NCBI GenBank assembly: GCA_013032095.1
Contig: WQBJ01000017.1
Span: forward strand, 41,444 to 105,443
Direction: 5' to 3'
DNA length: 64,000 nucleotides
Origin: Ruegeria atlantica
Lineage (GTDB): Bacteria > Pseudomonadota > Alphaproteobacteria > Rhodobacterales > Rhodobacteraceae
Of this stretch, positions 35,894 to 46,262 are shown one piece after another. A model generated the notes under the pieces. The model saw only the letters and a list, made by a program, of their open reading frames with translations, was not told the origin of the DNA and did not search any database. Each line of letters begins with the position of its first letter. Within the stretch, counting starts at the first letter, position 1. Made by a program: the position numbers and the translations under genes.

Positions 35894-36816
35894 TCGACAG
35901 TCATACCGGGGGTGAGCCGACGCGGGTCATCCTCGACGGCGCACCTGATCTGGGAACCGGTCCTCTGGCTGAGCGCGCCCACAGGCTGGCGAACGAACAC
36001 GAGACGTTCTACAGATCCATCATGCTGGAACCACGCGGTCAGCCTGCCATGGTCGGCGCGCTGCTGGTCGAGCCGGTTGATCCGTCTTGCGTGACCGGAG
36101 TTATCTATTTTGACGTGGACGCTGTGCTGGGCATGTGCGGGCATGGCACCATCGGTCTGACCGTCACGCTGGCGCATCTGGGCCGGATTGGTGTTGGAAC
36201 TCATAGGATCGAAACACCTGCGGGCGTGGTGACCGTCGAGTTGCACGACACCAACTCCGTTACAGTCACAAATATCGAAAGCCGCCGGTTCCATAGCGAT
36301 GTAACGCTTAACGTTCCGGGGTATGGAGCAGTGACGGGCGACGTCGCTTACGGTGGCAACTGGTTCTTCATCGTCGACCCCAGCCCGATCCCGGTAGAGT
36401 CCGCCAATATCCGGCAGCTTACCGATATGACGGTTGCGATCCGCGAGGCCTCAATTGCGCAAGGCGTCGGGGGTGAGCGGGGCGAGCCGATCGACCACGT
36501 GATCTTTCAGGGAGACCCTCCCGCCCCGGAGGTTCACAGCAGAAACTTTGTGCTGTGTCCTGATGACAATTATGATCGTTCACCCTGTGGCACGGGCAGT
36601 TCGGCGCGGCTGGCCTGTCTGGCAGCTGATGGACGGCTGGCTCCGGGCGAAACGATCGTGCAGCACAGCATCATCGGAAGCGCCTATCGCCTGTCCTATC
36701 AGCCGGGTCCAAACGGGGGCGTAATCCCCTCAATCACCGGGCAGGCTCATATCATGGCCGAGGCGACGCTGATCTTTGATCCGAACGATCCCTTCAGAAG
36801 GGGCATCGAATTATGA
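35884..36816 (+). CDS. Proline-racemase family, 4-hydroxyproline 2-epimerase type (Cys/Cys)
   Basis: 310-residue proline-racemase-superfamily enzyme. Both catalytic cysteines are present: C85 in MCGHGT and C235 in [10 protein letters not shown]. The Cys/Cys pair is that of proline racemase and 4-hydroxyproline 2-epimerase. With a DapA-family deaminase and a DadA-like oxidase gene in the same operon, epimerisation of trans-4-hydroxy-L-proline to cis-4-hydroxy-D-proline is the likely reaction. It overlaps the genes on both sides, 10 bases upstream and 4 downstream. Confidence 0.87.
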   Translation: MHVIDSHTGGEPTRVILDGAPDLGTGPLAERAHRLANEHETFYRSIMLEPRGQPAMVGALLVEPVDPSCVTGVIYFDVDAVLGMCGHGTIGLTVTLAHLGRIGVGTHRIETPAGVVTVELHDTNSVTVTNIESRRFHSDVTLNVPGYGAVTGDVAYGGNWFFIVDPSPIPVESANIRQLTDMTVAIREASIAQGVGGERGEPIDHVIFQGDPPAPEVHSRNFVLCPDDNYDRSPCGTGSSARLACLAADGRLAPGETIVQHSIIGSAYRLSYQPGPNGGVIPSITGQAHIMAEATLIFDPNDPFRRGIEL

Positions 36817-38051
36817 CAATGCAGGTCTGTGTGATCGGTGCCGGGGTGATCGGCATCACAACGGCGCTGGAACTGCAGCGTCGCGGCCATTCTGTTCTGG
36901 TTCTGGACCGCGAGGGTGTCGCGGCGCAGGCCTCGGCTGGCAACGCCGGGGCGTTTGCGTTCGCCGAGGTTGAACCCTTGGCCACCCCCGGCATCATGCG
37001 GAAGGCACCAAAATGGTTGCTGGATCCGCTGGGTCCCCTGTCCATACCGCCCGCCTATGCGCTGAAGATTGCCCCGTGGATGTTCCGGTTCTGGCAAGCG
37101 AGCCGCCCGGGACCGTATAGGGACCACCTGCTCGCCCAAGCCAGCCTTATGGAGCATTCTGCTGCCGCTCTGACCCGGCTGATCGCTGATGTCGATGGTG
37201 AGCCGATGATGCAGCGTGACGGGCAAATGCAGTTGTATGAAAGCGAAGCAGAGTACCGTGCCAACCTGCCTGCATGGGAGGTGCGGCGTGAGCACGGGAT
37301 TGACTTTGAGTTGCTGGAAAGCCGAGAGGCGATTGCCGAGAAACAACCTGGTCTCAGCCCCCGTTTCACTCATGGTGGGTTCACACCTGGCTGGATGAAT
37401 ACCGTTGATCCGAAAAAATGGGTTGAACATCTGGCGCGTATCTTCCGAGAGAGGGGTGGTCGGATTGAATTTCAGGACATCCGAGCACTGACCCCGCTGG
37501 AAGGCGGGGTGAGGGTCACTCGGGTGGACGGTGAAATCGAGGCTGCGAAAGTGATTGTTTGCGCGGGTGCGTGGTCGCATCACCTTGCCCGTACAGTCGG
37601 TGACAGTATCCCGCTTGAAACCGAACGTGGATACAATACGACGCTGCCTGAAGGTGCGTTTGATCTGCGTATGCATCTGACGTTCTCAGGCCATGGGTTT
37701 GTTGCCACCCGGATCAATGGCGGCGTACGGATCGGTGGAGCTGTTGAACTGGGCGGGCTGGATCTGCCCCCGAATTTCAAAAGAGCCGACACGTTGCTGA
37801 ACAAAGCCGTGCAATTCCTGCCCGGGTTGAACACGCTAGGAGGTACGCAATGGATGGGGTTCCGTCCGTCTCTGCCCGACAGCCTGCCAGTGATCGGCGC
37901 TTCGCCAAACGCCCCGAACGTGGTTTACGCATTCGGTCACGGGCATTTGGGGTTGACCCAATCAGCAGGGACAGCAGAACTGATCGGCACCTTGGTCGAT
38001 GGGCAGCCTACTCAAATATCTCTGACCCCGTTCTCAGCCGCCCGGTTTTAA
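36813..38051 (+). CDS. FAD-dependent D-amino acid dehydrogenase (DadA type), probable D-hydroxyproline oxidase
   Basis: 412-residue FAD protein of the DAO/DadA family. The dinucleotide-binding motif [19 protein letters not shown] opens the protein, and the C-terminal FAD contact is in [13 protein letters not shown]. The expected step is oxidation of cis-4-hydroxy-D-proline to pyrroline-4-hydroxy-2-carboxylate. That fits between the epimerase and deaminase encoded beside it. It overlaps the epimerase stop by 4 bases, and the next gene follows after 9 bases. Confidence 0.88.
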   Translation: MTMQVCVIGAGVIGITTALELQRRGHSVLVLDREGVAAQASAGNAGAFAFAEVEPLATPGIMRKAPKWLLDPLGPLSIPPAYALKIAPWMFRFWQASRPGPYRDHLLAQASLMEHSAAALTRLIADVDGEPMMQRDGQMQLYESEAEYRANLPAWEVRREHGIDFELLESREAIAEKQPGLSPRFTHGGFTPGWMNTVDPKKWVEHLARIFRERGGRIEFQDIRALTPLEGGVRVTRVDGEIEAAKVIVCAGAWSHHLARTVGDSIPLETERGYNTTLPEGAFDLRMHLTFSGHGFVATRINGGVRIGGAVELGGLDLPPNFKRADTLLNKAVQFLPGLNTLGGTQWMGFRPSLPDSLPVIGASPNAPNVVYAFGHGHLGLTQSAGTAELIGTLVDGQPTQISLTPFSAARF

Positions 38052-38060
38052 GGACACGAC

Positions 38061-39086
38061 ATGCGCAGCACCAAAACCATCCACGTCATTTCCGCTCATG
38101 CAGAAGGTGAAGTCGGCGACGTTATCGTCGGGGGTGTGCAGCCGCCGACCGGAGATACCATCTGGGAACAGCGCGCGTTCATCGCGCAAGATCAGACCTT
38201 GCGCAACTTCGTCCTTAATGAACCCCGTGGCGGCGTGTTCCGCCACGTGAACCTGTTGGTTCCACCTAAACACCCGGAGGCAGACGCAGCCTTTATCATC
38301 ATGGAGCCCGAAGACACGCCACCCATGTCTGGCTCAAACTCGATTTGCGTTTCCACGGTGTTGCTGGATAGCGGGATCATTCCGATGCAGGAGCCAGAAA
38401 CCCGGTTGACGCTCGAGGCCCCGGGTGGGTTGGTGCGTGTCCGAGCCGGATGCAAGAATGGCAAGGCTGAGCGTATCTATGTGCAAAACCTGCCCAGCTT
38501 TGCCGACAAGATCGCGGTTCCCCTGGAGGTTCAGGGCTTGGGGGCCATAACCGTAGATACAGCTTATGGCGGTGACAGTTTTGTTGTGGTCGATGCCTCC
38601 GCGCTGGGGTTCAATATTGTTGAGGATGAAGCTCGAGACATCGCGCGCATGGGCGTGGCGATCACAAACGCGGCCAATGAACAGCTTGGCTTTACCCATC
38701 CCCAGAACTCCGATTGGAACCATATCTCGTTCTGTGCCTTTTGCGGGCCGCTTGAGAAAACCGCAACCGGCCTGACCGGTAAATCCGCCGTCGCTATCCA
38801 GCCCGGCAAGGTCGACCGGTCCCCCACCGGTACCGCGGTGTCTGCACGCATGGCGCTGATGGCGGCGAAGGGCCAGATGACAGTTGGGCAAACCTTCGAG
38901 GCGATCTCGATCATCGGCTCGCGCTTTACCGGCCGGATTGTCGAGCGAACCCATGTAGGTGATCGTGTCGCCATAATCCCCGAGATCAGCGGCCGCGGTT
39001 GGATCACCGGTACCCATCAACACATGCTTGACCCGGACGACCCTTGGCCGGGCGGGTACAAACTTAGTGACACGTGGGGTGTTTGA
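38061..39086 (+). CDS. Proline-racemase-superfamily protein lacking both catalytic cysteines (Ser/Thr)
   Basis: 341-residue homologue of proline racemase. The two catalytic positions read S90 (MSGSNS instead of MCGHGT) and T256 ([10 protein letters not shown] instead of DRSPCGTG). Family members with Cys/Thr are trans-3-hydroxy-L-proline dehydratases, so a lyase or hydratase function is more likely than racemisation, but a Ser/Thr pair is not one I can assign. It is the last gene of the hydroxyproline operon. The alpha-ketoglutarate semialdehyde dehydrogenase needed to finish the pathway is not in this window. Confidence 0.82.
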   Translation: MRSTKTIHVISAHAEGEVGDVIVGGVQPPTGDTIWEQRAFIAQDQTLRNFVLNEPRGGVFRHVNLLVPPKHPEADAAFIIMEPEDTPPMSGSNSICVSTVLLDSGIIPMQEPETRLTLEAPGGLVRVRAGCKNGKAERIYVQNLPSFADKIAVPLEVQGLGAITVDTAYGGDSFVVVDASALGFNIVEDEARDIARMGVAITNAANEQLGFTHPQNSDWNHISFCAFCGPLEKTATGLTGKSAVAIQPGKVDRSPTGTAVSARMALMAAKGQMTVGQTFEAISIIGSRFTGRIVERTHVGDRVAIIPEISGRGWITGTHQHMLDPDDPWPGGYKLSDTWGV

Positions 39087-39312
39087 CTGGGTTTGCGTAT
39101 GAATGCTGGGGATTTTCCCCGTATTTGCTCAGCCGTGTCAATTTGCGCCCCCACTAGACGATTGATCCCAAGGCCAACCTGATTTAAGGGAGGCCCTGTC
39201 AAATCAGAGTCACCATTGGGGCGGTAGGATACCCGCGCCTCATTTCGCGCCACGCATAAGTGGCACACTCTTGGATCGCACGCCCCGAAAGGCTTAAAAA
39301 AGGTAAAAGAAT

Positions 39313-41526
39313 ATGGCAGAAAAATCGAACTTCGATATATTGTATACCATTGTAGACGAAGCGCCTGAACTGGCCAGCGCCTCGTTCCTGCCCATCATTC
39401 GCAAGTTCGCCTCGGCGGCGGGTGTCAGCGTTGGAACCAAGGATATTTCGCTGGCGGGCCGTATTCTCGCGACCTTCCCCGAGAACCTGACAGACGAACA
39501 GCGCATCACCGATGATCTGGCCGCACTGGGTGAACTGGTGAAAACGCCCGAAGCCAACGTCATCAAACTGCCGAACATCTCGGCCTCGGTCCCGCAGCTG
39601 GTGGCTGCAATCGAAGAACTGCAATCGCAGGGTTACAACATTCCGAATTACCCTGAAGAGCCTTCGACCGACGAAGAAAAGGCGATCCGCGCACGCTATG
39701 ACTCCATCAAGGGTTCTGCAGTGAACCCGGTTCTGCGTGAGGGTAACAGTGATCGTCGCGCGGCGCGGGCCGTGAAAAACTATGCCCAGAAAAACCCGCA
39801 TTCGATGGGGGAATGGGTTTCGACAAGCCAGACTAAAGTCTCGTCGATGTCGGATAATGACTTCTACGCAAATGAAAAATCGGCGACTATCACTGCGGCT
39901 CAGGCCGGTGATGCGAAAATCGAATTCGTTGGTAAAGACGGTGGCGTGACCGTTCTGAAAGACGGATGGTCACTGGACGAAGGCACCGTGGCTGACGCGA
40001 CCTTTATGTCTGTTAAAGCCCTGTCTTCATTCCTGGCCGAGGCCATCGAAGACACCAAAAGAGACGGCACCATGTTCTCGCTTCACCTGAAAGCGACCAT
40101 GATGAAAGTGTCGGACCCGATCATCTTTGGCTACGCTGTCAAAGCCTGGCTGGCCCCGGTGTTCGAGAAATTCGGTGCAGAACTGGACGCGCTGGGTGTA
40201 AACCCGAACTCGGGTCTGGGTGACTTGCTGGAGCGCGTGAAGAACAATGCCGAGATCGTGGCAGCCATCGATGCGCTGAAAGGCGACCGTCCGTCGATGT
40301 ATATGGTCGACAGCGACAAGGGTATCACCAACCTGCACGTACCGTCGGACGTGATCATCGACGCCTCGATGCCCGCCGTGATCCGCGCTGGCGGTAAAGG
40401 CTGGGATGAGACCGGCGCCAAGGGCGACTCGAACTGTGTGATCCCCGATCGTTGCTATGCCGGTGTCTATGACGAGACCATCAACTTCTTCAAAGCCAAC
40501 GGCGCGCTGAACCCGGCCACTGCCGGTGCTGTCGCCAATGTCGGCCTGATGGCCCAGAAGGCCGAGGAATACGGCTCGCACCCGACCACGTTCCAGGCAC
40601 CTGCTGACGGCACGATCCGCATCGTACTGGCAAATGGTGAAACGCTGCATAGCCATGATGTAGAGAAAGACGACATCTGGCGGTCCTGTACTGTGAAGAA
40701 GGCTCCGATCGAGAATTGGATTCAACTGGCTCTTGACCGTCAGCGTCTGACCGGGTCCGAGGCTATCTTCTGGCTGGACGCCAACCGGGCCCATGATGCC
40801 GAGCTGATCCAATACGTTAAACCCGCGCTCGAGGCCGCTGGCGTGGCCGACAAGTTCCAAATCCTGGCGCCGCGTGAGGCAACCCTCCAAACCCTGAAAA
40901 CGATCACCGCAGGTAACGACTCGATTGCAATCACCGGTAACGTGCTGCGGGATTACCTGACCGACCTGTTCCCCATCTTGGAATTGGGCACATCGGCCAA
41001 GATGCTGTCCATCGTCAAGCTGATGAATGGCGGCGGTCTGTTCGAAACCGGCGCGGGTGGTTCGGCTCCGAAACACGTGCAGCAACTGGTTGAGGAAAAC
41101 CACCTGCGTTGGGACTCGATGGGTGAGTTCTGCGCGCTGGGTGAATCCCTGAACTTCCTGGCCGACAGCAAAGGCAACGCCAAAGCAGGCGTTCTGGGTG
41201 CCGCGGCCGAGGCAGCAACGCAGGGCATTCTGGACAATAATAAGTCACCCAGCCGCAAAGTGGGCCAGCCCGACAACCGCGACAGCCACTACTGGTTCGC
41301 ACGCTACTGGGCCGAAGCTCTGGCCGCTCAATCCGACGATGCTGAACTGGCGGCTGAATTTGCACCGGTCGCTAAAGAACTGGCTGAGAAGGAAGAACAG
41401 ATCCTTGGTGAGTTGGCTGCTGCACAAGGCGCGCCTGCGGATCTGGGTGGGTACTATCACACCGATCCTGCCAAGGCCTCTGCAGTGATGCGCCCCAGCG
41501 CAACGCTGAACGCGATCATCGACTAA
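39313..41526 (+). CDS. icd: Monomeric NADP-dependent isocitrate dehydrogenase
   Basis: 737-residue monomeric-type IDH, converting isocitrate and NADP to 2-oxoglutarate, CO2 and NADPH in the TCA cycle. The whole protein matches the monomeric family: the early [20 protein letters not shown] and GNSDRRAA segments, [20 protein letters not shown] in the middle, and [19 protein letters not shown] near the end. Length is normal. It is a single-gene unit with an AAGGT box before the ATG, followed by its own terminator. The 226 bases upstream contain no gene; I see no certain promoter there. Confidence 0.97.
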   Translation: MAEKSNFDILYTIVDEAPELASASFLPIIRKFASAAGVSVGTKDISLAGRILATFPENLTDEQRITDDLAALGELVKTPEANVIKLPNISASVPQLVAAIEELQSQGYNIPNYPEEPSTDEEKAIRARYDSIKGSAVNPVLREGNSDRRAARAVKNYAQKNPHSMGEWVSTSQTKVSSMSDNDFYANEKSATITAAQAGDAKIEFVGKDGGVTVLKDGWSLDEGTVADATFMSVKALSSFLAEAIEDTKRDGTMFSLHLKATMMKVSDPIIFGYAVKAWLAPVFEKFGAELDALGVNPNSGLGDLLERVKNNAEIVAAIDALKGDRPSMYMVDSDKGITNLHVPSDVIIDASMPAVIRAGGKGWDETGAKGDSNCVIPDRCYAGVYDETINFFKANGALNPATAGAVANVGLMAQKAEEYGSHPTTFQAPADGTIRIVLANGETLHSHDVEKDDIWRSCTVKKAPIENWIQLALDRQRLTGSEAIFWLDANRAHDAELIQYVKPALEAAGVADKFQILAPREATLQTLKTITAGNDSIAITGNVLRDYLTDLFPILELGTSAKMLSIVKLMNGGGLFETGAGGSAPKHVQQLVEENHLRWDSMGEFCALGESLNFLADSKGNAKAGVLGAAAEAATQGILDNNKSPSRKVGQPDNRDSHYWFARYWAEALAAQSDDAELAAEFAPVAKELAEKEEQILGELAAAQGAPADLGGYYHTDPAKASAVMRPSATLNAIID

Positions 41527-41532
41527 CAGTCC

Positions 41533-41559
41533 AAAGCCACGCCGTCTGGCGTGGCTTTT
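41533..41559 (+). terminator. Rho-independent terminator of icd
   Basis: AAAGCCACGCC-GTCT-GGCGTGGCTTTT is a perfect stem with a 4-base loop and a T-run, 6 bases after the icd stop. Confidence 0.9.
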
Positions 41560-41584
41560 CACCTCAAAACCTCGTTCCAAACAG

Positions 41585-41619
41585 AAAAAGGGGCCGACCC
41601 CCAAAGTCGACCCCTTTTT
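41585..41619. terminator. Bidirectional terminator-like hairpin
   Basis: A-rich AAAAAGGGG-C/T-CGAC arms (41585-41598 and 41606-41619) form a near-perfect 14-bp stem with one mismatch, flanked by A5 and T5. It can act in both directions between icd and the convergent 12-gene block. Confidence 0.7.
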
Positions 41620-41774
41620 GAGTGAGTGGGGAGGCAATGCCTCTCCGGTAAAGTTAGTTGCAGAATATCAGCTTCAACTTTTGAGGGTATTAGGGTTTTC
41701 CCGTAGTCTGTTCCTTTGATCCCACGGAAACAGATGGTTCTGACCAGTTATCGGTGTAGGTGAAGCAATAGAAA

Positions 41775-41798
41775 AGGGCCGGTCCAAGGACCGGCCCT
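41775..41798 (-). terminator. Terminator after the LysM/SBP gene
   Basis: AGGGCCGGTCC-AA-GGACCGGCCCT is a perfect 11-bp inverted repeat followed on the minus strand by TTTTC. It lies 24 bases past the stop of the last gene of the large minus-strand block. Confidence 0.8.
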
Positions 41799-41822
41799 AA
41801 CTTCTTCAGGTGAACCAAAAGA

Positions 41823-42932
41823 TCAGTTCGACGCGGCCATCAGCTTCTCGTTGTGCTCACGCAGGGTGTCCGAAACGATAGCGTACCATTCGCCGGATTC
41901 ACGCATCTCATTCAGACCCTTGTTCAGCATTGCCAGGTACTGTTTGCCAAACGGGTTGCTGCGGTGGCTGATGAAACGCAGGGACGAAAGCGAGGTCACA
42001 AACGGATTCTCTACCAGATCGTTGGAGGTCAGACCCATTTCTACCATTGTGTCCGAGAACAGCTGAACTTCGAAAGTTGCAACGTCTGCGGTGCCAGTCA
42101 GAACGGCATCCAGACATTCGCGCGCGGTGATCGGCTGCATCAGTGTCATGGTGTCGCCGTTGTGCAGGCCTTCCTGCTCGAGGTCGTGGATGAACCAGCC
42201 ATCCATACGGCAGATTGTTGCACCTTCCAGCTGAGAGAACGCGGTGGCGTTTGCGTAATCGCTTTCCGGAAGGGTGTAGAAGCCGACCACGATGTCATAA
42301 ACCGGTACGGAGGAATCGAACTGGGTGCAGCGCACTTCGGTTTCCCACGACCATTCGTAGGTGCGGTTGGTGCAATCCGGCATGTTCCACGCCATCGACA
42401 CGTCAAACGCGCCCAGTGGCAGCAGCGTTTCCAGGTGTGAGTTCCAGTCGTCCACGAAGCTGACCGAGTAGTCGCGCGCATTACCGCCACGCTGCAGCGC
42501 GGTAGTGCCTAGACGGGTGATCGCGCCGCCGCCATTCAGCGATTCATCCGCGAAAGGAGCCCAGCCGTTGCCGGTGACCAATTTGATCGGCGGCTGATAG
42601 ACGCTGGAACGTTTGACGCTGGCAGCCCGTGCTTCTTCGGCCGCGATGATTTCCTGCGCGGACTGACCGTTCGGAAGGCTGCCGTCGGCACAGGGCAGGG
42701 CCAGAACCAAACCCGGCGCCAGATCGTTCGGGTTGGTGATGACGTTGCGGTTGGCGTTGAAGATCGGCTGATAGTTCGAGGTGCCGTAGGCTGCGATTGC
42801 GATGGTGGCCATCGTGTCGCCGTCCTCGACGGTGTAGTTGGTACAGGCTTCTTGTGCGGCAGCGGCGCCAGCGCTCAGGGCGGTGACGGCGGTGGCCGAC
42901 AGCACGACTTTCTTCAGGTTGAATTCAAACAT
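41823..42932 (-). CDS. Secreted LysM plus solute-binding-protein hybrid (copy 2)
   Basis: 369-residue exported protein. After a signal peptide (cleavage near AAAAQEAC), residues about 28-80 form a LysM-like domain (NYTVEDGDTMATIAIAAYG, ANRNVITNPNDLAPGLVLALP), which binds glycans or peptidoglycan. The rest follows the periplasmic family 3 binding-protein fold (VTGNGWAPFADESL, WNSHLETLLPLGAFDVSMAWN, SGEWYAIVS). Conserved cysteine pairs suggest disulfides. No permease or ATPase gene accompanies it, so it may sense rather than transport. ATG 42932 has GGAGG 8-12 bases upstream. Last gene of the kinase operon and paralogous to the next gene upstream. Confidence 0.8.
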   Translation of the reverse strand: MFEFNLKKVVLSATAVTALSAGAAAAQEACTNYTVEDGDTMATIAIAAYGTSNYQPIFNANRNVITNPNDLAPGLVLALPCADGSLPNGQSAQEIIAAEEARAASVKRSSVYQPPIKLVTGNGWAPFADESLNGGGAITRLGTTALQRGGNARDYSVSFVDDWNSHLETLLPLGAFDVSMAWNMPDCTNRTYEWSWETEVRCTQFDSSVPVYDIVVGFYTLPESDYANATAFSQLEGATICRMDGWFIHDLEQEGLHNGDTMTLMQPITARECLDAVLTGTADVATFEVQLFSDTMVEMGLTSNDLVENPFVTSLSSLRFISHRSNPFGKQYLAMLNKGLNEMRESGEWYAIVSDTLREHNEKLMAASN

Positions 42933-42976
42933 GTCCACTTCCTCCAGACTTTTTAGTTGTCAGGCCTGCTCGGGCC

Positions 42977-44239
42977 TTAGCCATTTTCCATTTGGTGACG
43001 CAGGGCGGCCGACACGATGTCACGCCATTCGCCAGATTGCTGCATGATCGCCAGACCCTGGTTGAGCGTCTCAAGGATCGCTTCCCCATCCGGATTATCT
43101 TTGTGAGTCATGACGTTAAGCGACTTGATTGCCGCCAGGTTGGGGTTTTCTATAATGCGGTGCTCGTAGCCCAGACGACCGATCGCTTCGACGGCCAGAT
43201 GGGCTTCGATGGCGACGATATCGGTGGTACCTTCCATCAGTGCGTGGAAGCAGTCATCCGGCGAAACCGGGCGCATCAGCTCGATTGCGGGTTCATAAAG
43301 GCCAACCGCATCCATATGTGACAGCGACCAGCCCTCGGGGCGGCAGATCGTTGTTCCTGCGAAATCGGCATAGGTCAGCGTTTGCTCATAGCCGGACCCA
43401 TCGCGGGCAAAGAAGGTGTCCACGACCTCGTAGAACGGGTTCGAGAAATTATAGGTCTCGCAGCGTGCGCGGTCTTTTTCGGACAGCGCTTCAGCCTCTT
43501 CGCAGTTTGGACGGGACCAGGGGAAGGTTGCGTCAAACGCCAGCGTTGGCATCAGCAGGTCCAGATGCGAGGACCAGTCGTTGACGAACTGAATCTTATA
43601 GGCTTGTTCCGGCGCGGCCCGCAGCATCGCGGTTTCCACCAGGTTGGTGTACAGACCGCGATGGGGCAGGGTCTCATCCGTAAAGGGAGCGTAGTTGCCA
43701 CCGGTGATCAGCAGCAGCTGACGGTCGCGTATTTCCGGACGCTCGCCTTCATCCGCGTTACGGATTAGTGCAGCACCTTCGGCACGGGCCGCTTCGATTT
43801 GCTCGCGAGCGGCGGCTTTGGCTGCAATCACAGCTTCTTCACTGGCCTTTTTAGCTTCGGCTTCAGCTTCGGCGACCCGAGCCTCTGCATCGGCGATGGC
43901 TTTGGCGGCGCGCTTCTCGGCGGCTTTGACCAGTTCCGCAGCTATTTCAGCGGCCATGGCTTCGGCTTCGGATTGCGGAACAGCCGGAGCTCGTCCAACA
44001 TCTTCCAGGCAGGGCAGGGTCAGCACGTCGCCAACGCGGATAATATTAGGGTTATTGCCAATCACATCCCGGTTGGCGTCAAAGATGATACGGAAGTCCT
44101 CGGTCGAATAGACTTCAATCGTCAATTCCCGAAGGCTGTCGCCGCGCTGGATTTCGTAGGTAGAGCAAGCTTCTTGCGCAGAGGCTGCTCCGGCCGCGGC
44201 AGCAAGTGCCAGGCTGGATATGAACAGATGTGGTCTCAT
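42977..44239 (-). CDS. Secreted LysM, coiled-coil and solute-binding-protein hybrid (copy 1)
   Basis: 420-residue exported protein, paralogous to the gene 44 bases downstream. It has a signal peptide (cleavage near ASAQEAC), then a LysM-like domain at about 25-77 (TYEIQRGDSLRELTIEVYS, RVGDVLTLPC). A long Ala/Glu/Lys-rich helix of about 70 residues follows, probably a coiled coil, and then the family 3 binding-protein-like domain (ITGGNYAPFTDETLPHRG to SGEWRDIVS). The helix is absent in the paralogue. It may link a cell-wall anchor to a ligand sensor. The gene lies 22 bases after the PP2C gene, so it is likely co-transcribed with the kinase, FHA and phosphatase genes. Confidence 0.8.
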   Translation of the reverse strand: MRPHLFISSLALAAAAGAASAQEACSTYEIQRGDSLRELTIEVYSTEDFRIIFDANRDVIGNNPNIIRVGDVLTLPCLEDVGRAPAVPQSEAEAMAAEIAAELVKAAEKRAAKAIADAEARVAEAEAEAKKASEEAVIAAKAAAREQIEAARAEGAALIRNADEGERPEIRDRQLLLITGGNYAPFTDETLPHRGLYTNLVETAMLRAAPEQAYKIQFVNDWSSHLDLLMPTLAFDATFPWSRPNCEEAEALSEKDRARCETYNFSNPFYEVVDTFFARDGSGYEQTLTYADFAGTTICRPEGWSLSHMDAVGLYEPAIELMRPVSPDDCFHALMEGTTDIVAIEAHLAVEAIGRLGYEHRIIENPNLAAIKSLNVMTHKDNPDGEAILETLNQGLAIMQQSGEWRDIVSAALRHQMENG

Positions 44240-44261
44240 GGGTCCTGTATTCTTGCCTTGG

Positions 44262-45047
44262 TTAATTTTTAGTAAGCTTCACAACGCCTATTGAAACGTT
44301 GTCCTGATCTGGGTCTCCCTTGGCCTGAAGGGCCCGCCAAAGCGCATCCGCGATATCCTGCGCCCAGGCGTGGGCATTGGCATGCAGAATGGCCTGAATT
44401 TCTGCGTCGTTGAGGTATTGCAGCCCATCGCTGCCCAGGATCAACACGTCGGATGCGGTCAACATCAGTGGCTCTTCGGGGCAGTCTACCTTGGGAATCG
44501 CGCCGCCCATGATTACCGATGTCAGTTGATTGCGGTCGGGATGAACTCGCGCTTCGGCCTCGGTGAGGGTACCTGCGACTACCTGCGCGTCAAGGACAGG
44601 CGCCATGGAGTGATCTTCGTTGATCTGACGCAATATCCCGTCGCGGTACAGGTACAAGGGGCTGTCGCCGATCGAAATCCAAAAAACGCGATTGTCCTGC
44701 AACAGCACGCCCAACAGGGTCGATCCCATGTTGAAGCCTGCGCCCCGTTCTTCGCTATGGTTGGCGATATTTGCGTTGGCCTGCATGGCTGCCAGCGGCA
44801 GCGCGTCGATCAAAGCGGCTTCGGTCGGTGCACTCCCTTCCAGTTCAGCATCCAGAGCATCGCGCCAAGAGGAGATGACCAGTTCTGAGGCCACTTCACC
44901 AGCCGCATGCCCACCCATTCCGTCAGCAACAACGACATAGCCGGAGTTGGTGGTATCGAACATCCGGGCTGCGACCGCGTCTTCTTGCGTGTCCCGCTGA
45001 CCCTGATCCAGGATCAGCGCAATATCATATGCCGGTTGCGCCAGCAT
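44262..45047 (-). CDS. PP2C-family Ser/Thr protein phosphatase
   Basis: 261-residue cytoplasmic PPM/PP2C phosphatase. Metal-binding aspartates are in RDTQEDAV, VVADGMGGHAAGE, ILGSDGLQYL and DQDNVSIGVV, and GSTLLGVLL and GDSPLYLY are also in place. It would reverse the phosphorylation made by the kinase encoded two genes upstream. It lies 3 bases after the FHA gene. Kinase, FHA protein and phosphatase together form a complete phospho-threonine signalling set. Confidence 0.94.
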   Translation of the reverse strand: MLAQPAYDIALILDQGQRDTQEDAVAARMFDTTNSGYVVVADGMGGHAAGEVASELVISSWRDALDAELEGSAPTEAALIDALPLAAMQANANIANHSEERGAGFNMGSTLLGVLLQDNRVFWISIGDSPLYLYRDGILRQINEDHSMAPVLDAQVVAGTLTEAEARVHPDRNQLTSVIMGGAIPKVDCPEEPLMLTASDVLILGSDGLQYLNDAEIQAILHANAHAWAQDIADALWRALQAKGDPDQDNVSIGVVKLTKN

Positions 45048-45050
45048 TTA

Positions 45051-46055
45051 TCAGGCATCCCGCCAGTCAAAGCCGTCGTCACAGAGGGCGGCAAAACGGA
45101 TCGAGGTCTCGCTGATCCGGATCAGGTCGCCGCTGTTCAGTGCCACGGTGCTCAGTACTGGCTTTCCGTTCAGGCGCACAAGATTGGCTTTACCACCATG
45201 ACCCAGATAGCATTTGCGATCTTCGGGGTCATAGGCGATCACCGCATGGTTGCTGCGCGAGATGCCAGTGTCGCCAAAGTCCAGCTGAATGGCTTGATCG
45301 TCATTGCGACCAATCTGCATCAGACCTTCGGTCAGGGTGATGCAGGACCCACGGCCTGGTCCGGCGGTTACAACCAGCCAGCCAACGGGGAAAGTTTCTT
45401 GCGCAGCCTCAGTTTTTGTGACCGGGTCAGAGCTTTCGATCAGATCTTGAGCATGGGTGTCAGCGCGCTCAAAGCCGAGGAAAGTGGTTTTGACGCGACC
45501 GCGACGGTCCGCAGGTGCAGGAGCTGGCGCCGGGCTCTGTACTTCCGGCTGCATTTCGGCAACAGGGTCAGCCTGTGCTGTGGGCTCGGATTGCTTGGGT
45601 TCCACCGTCTCTACGACGACCTCAACGACAGGGTCCACCTTAGGCTCTTCAACCTGTGGCGCATCCACTGCGACAGGCGTTTCTTCGGTGGCCACATGCA
45701 GTGTTACAACCGGTTCTTCAGGTTCGGGCTGTGCTTCTGGGGCCTCAAAAATATTGTCCTCTGCCTCGGTGACGACCTCTGTCATCACGAATTCGTCTTC
45801 AGCTTCGGCCTCTTCCTTGCCCTCAGAGAATTCGGGCATCGTTTCTTCGGGGATCAGCTCGTCAGTGTCTTCATAGGTTTCCGACGACATGTTTCCACCG
45901 GCCAGCGCGTTGCGTAGCGCGTTGAAGTCCGCAATCGGCTGAGGTTTCTCGTCAGCAGGTGCTGCAGCCTCTTCTACCGCGGCTTCGGTTTCATCTTCTT
46001 TGGCTTTGCCGGCACCTTCGAGAAGCCGGCTGAGAGGGCTTTTATATTTGAACAT
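45051..46055 (-). CDS. FHA-domain protein with long acidic linker
   Basis: 334-residue protein. Residues 1-200 are disordered and very rich in Glu, Pro, Ala and Val, starting with a short basic segment MFKYKSPLSRLLEG. Residues about 235-325 form a forkhead-associated domain (LMQIGRNDDQAI, ISRSNHAVI, LVRLNGKPV) that binds phospho-threonine. The acidic linker contains many Thr residues that could be kinase targets. ATG 46055 has an AAAGGTG box; the in-frame upstream extension looks non-coding. It sits between the kinase and PP2C genes and likely couples the kinase to its targets. Confidence 0.9.
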   Translation of the reverse strand: MFKYKSPLSRLLEGAGKAKEDETEAAVEEAAAPADEKPQPIADFNALRNALAGGNMSSETYEDTDELIPEETMPEFSEGKEEAEAEDEFVMTEVVTEAEDNIFEAPEAQPEPEEPVVTLHVATEETPVAVDAPQVEEPKVDPVVEVVVETVEPKQSEPTAQADPVAEMQPEVQSPAPAPAPADRRGRVKTTFLGFERADTHAQDLIESSDPVTKTEAAQETFPVGWLVVTAGPGRGSCITLTEGLMQIGRNDDQAIQLDFGDTGISRSNHAVIAYDPEDRKCYLGHGGKANLVRLNGKPVLSTVALNSGDLIRISETSIRFAALCDDGFDWRDA

Positions 46056-46262
46056 GGTGTCGACACCTTTGCTTTCTGACACAGGGCTTGTCGTCCCGTG
46101 GGGCTGCTGTTCGCCTCTGCGCGCAACGGCACAACGGCACTTAAGTTCTGGAAACCAAAACATCTTTTCTACCGCAACGGGCCGGTCCCCGTCAGGGTGG
46201 CGGGTTTCCGGGCGCCACCCTCAGCTTTCTCCAAGCGGTAGAACACTTACGAACCGGTCAGA

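Noticed and set aside
40027..41103. 358-codon minus-strand ORF inside icd
   Set aside because: Antisense shadow of a full-length isocitrate dehydrogenase gene.
44293..44308. ATTGAAACGTT half-site resembling the LacI operator
   Set aside because: Lies within the end of the PP2C coding sequence and is not palindromic.
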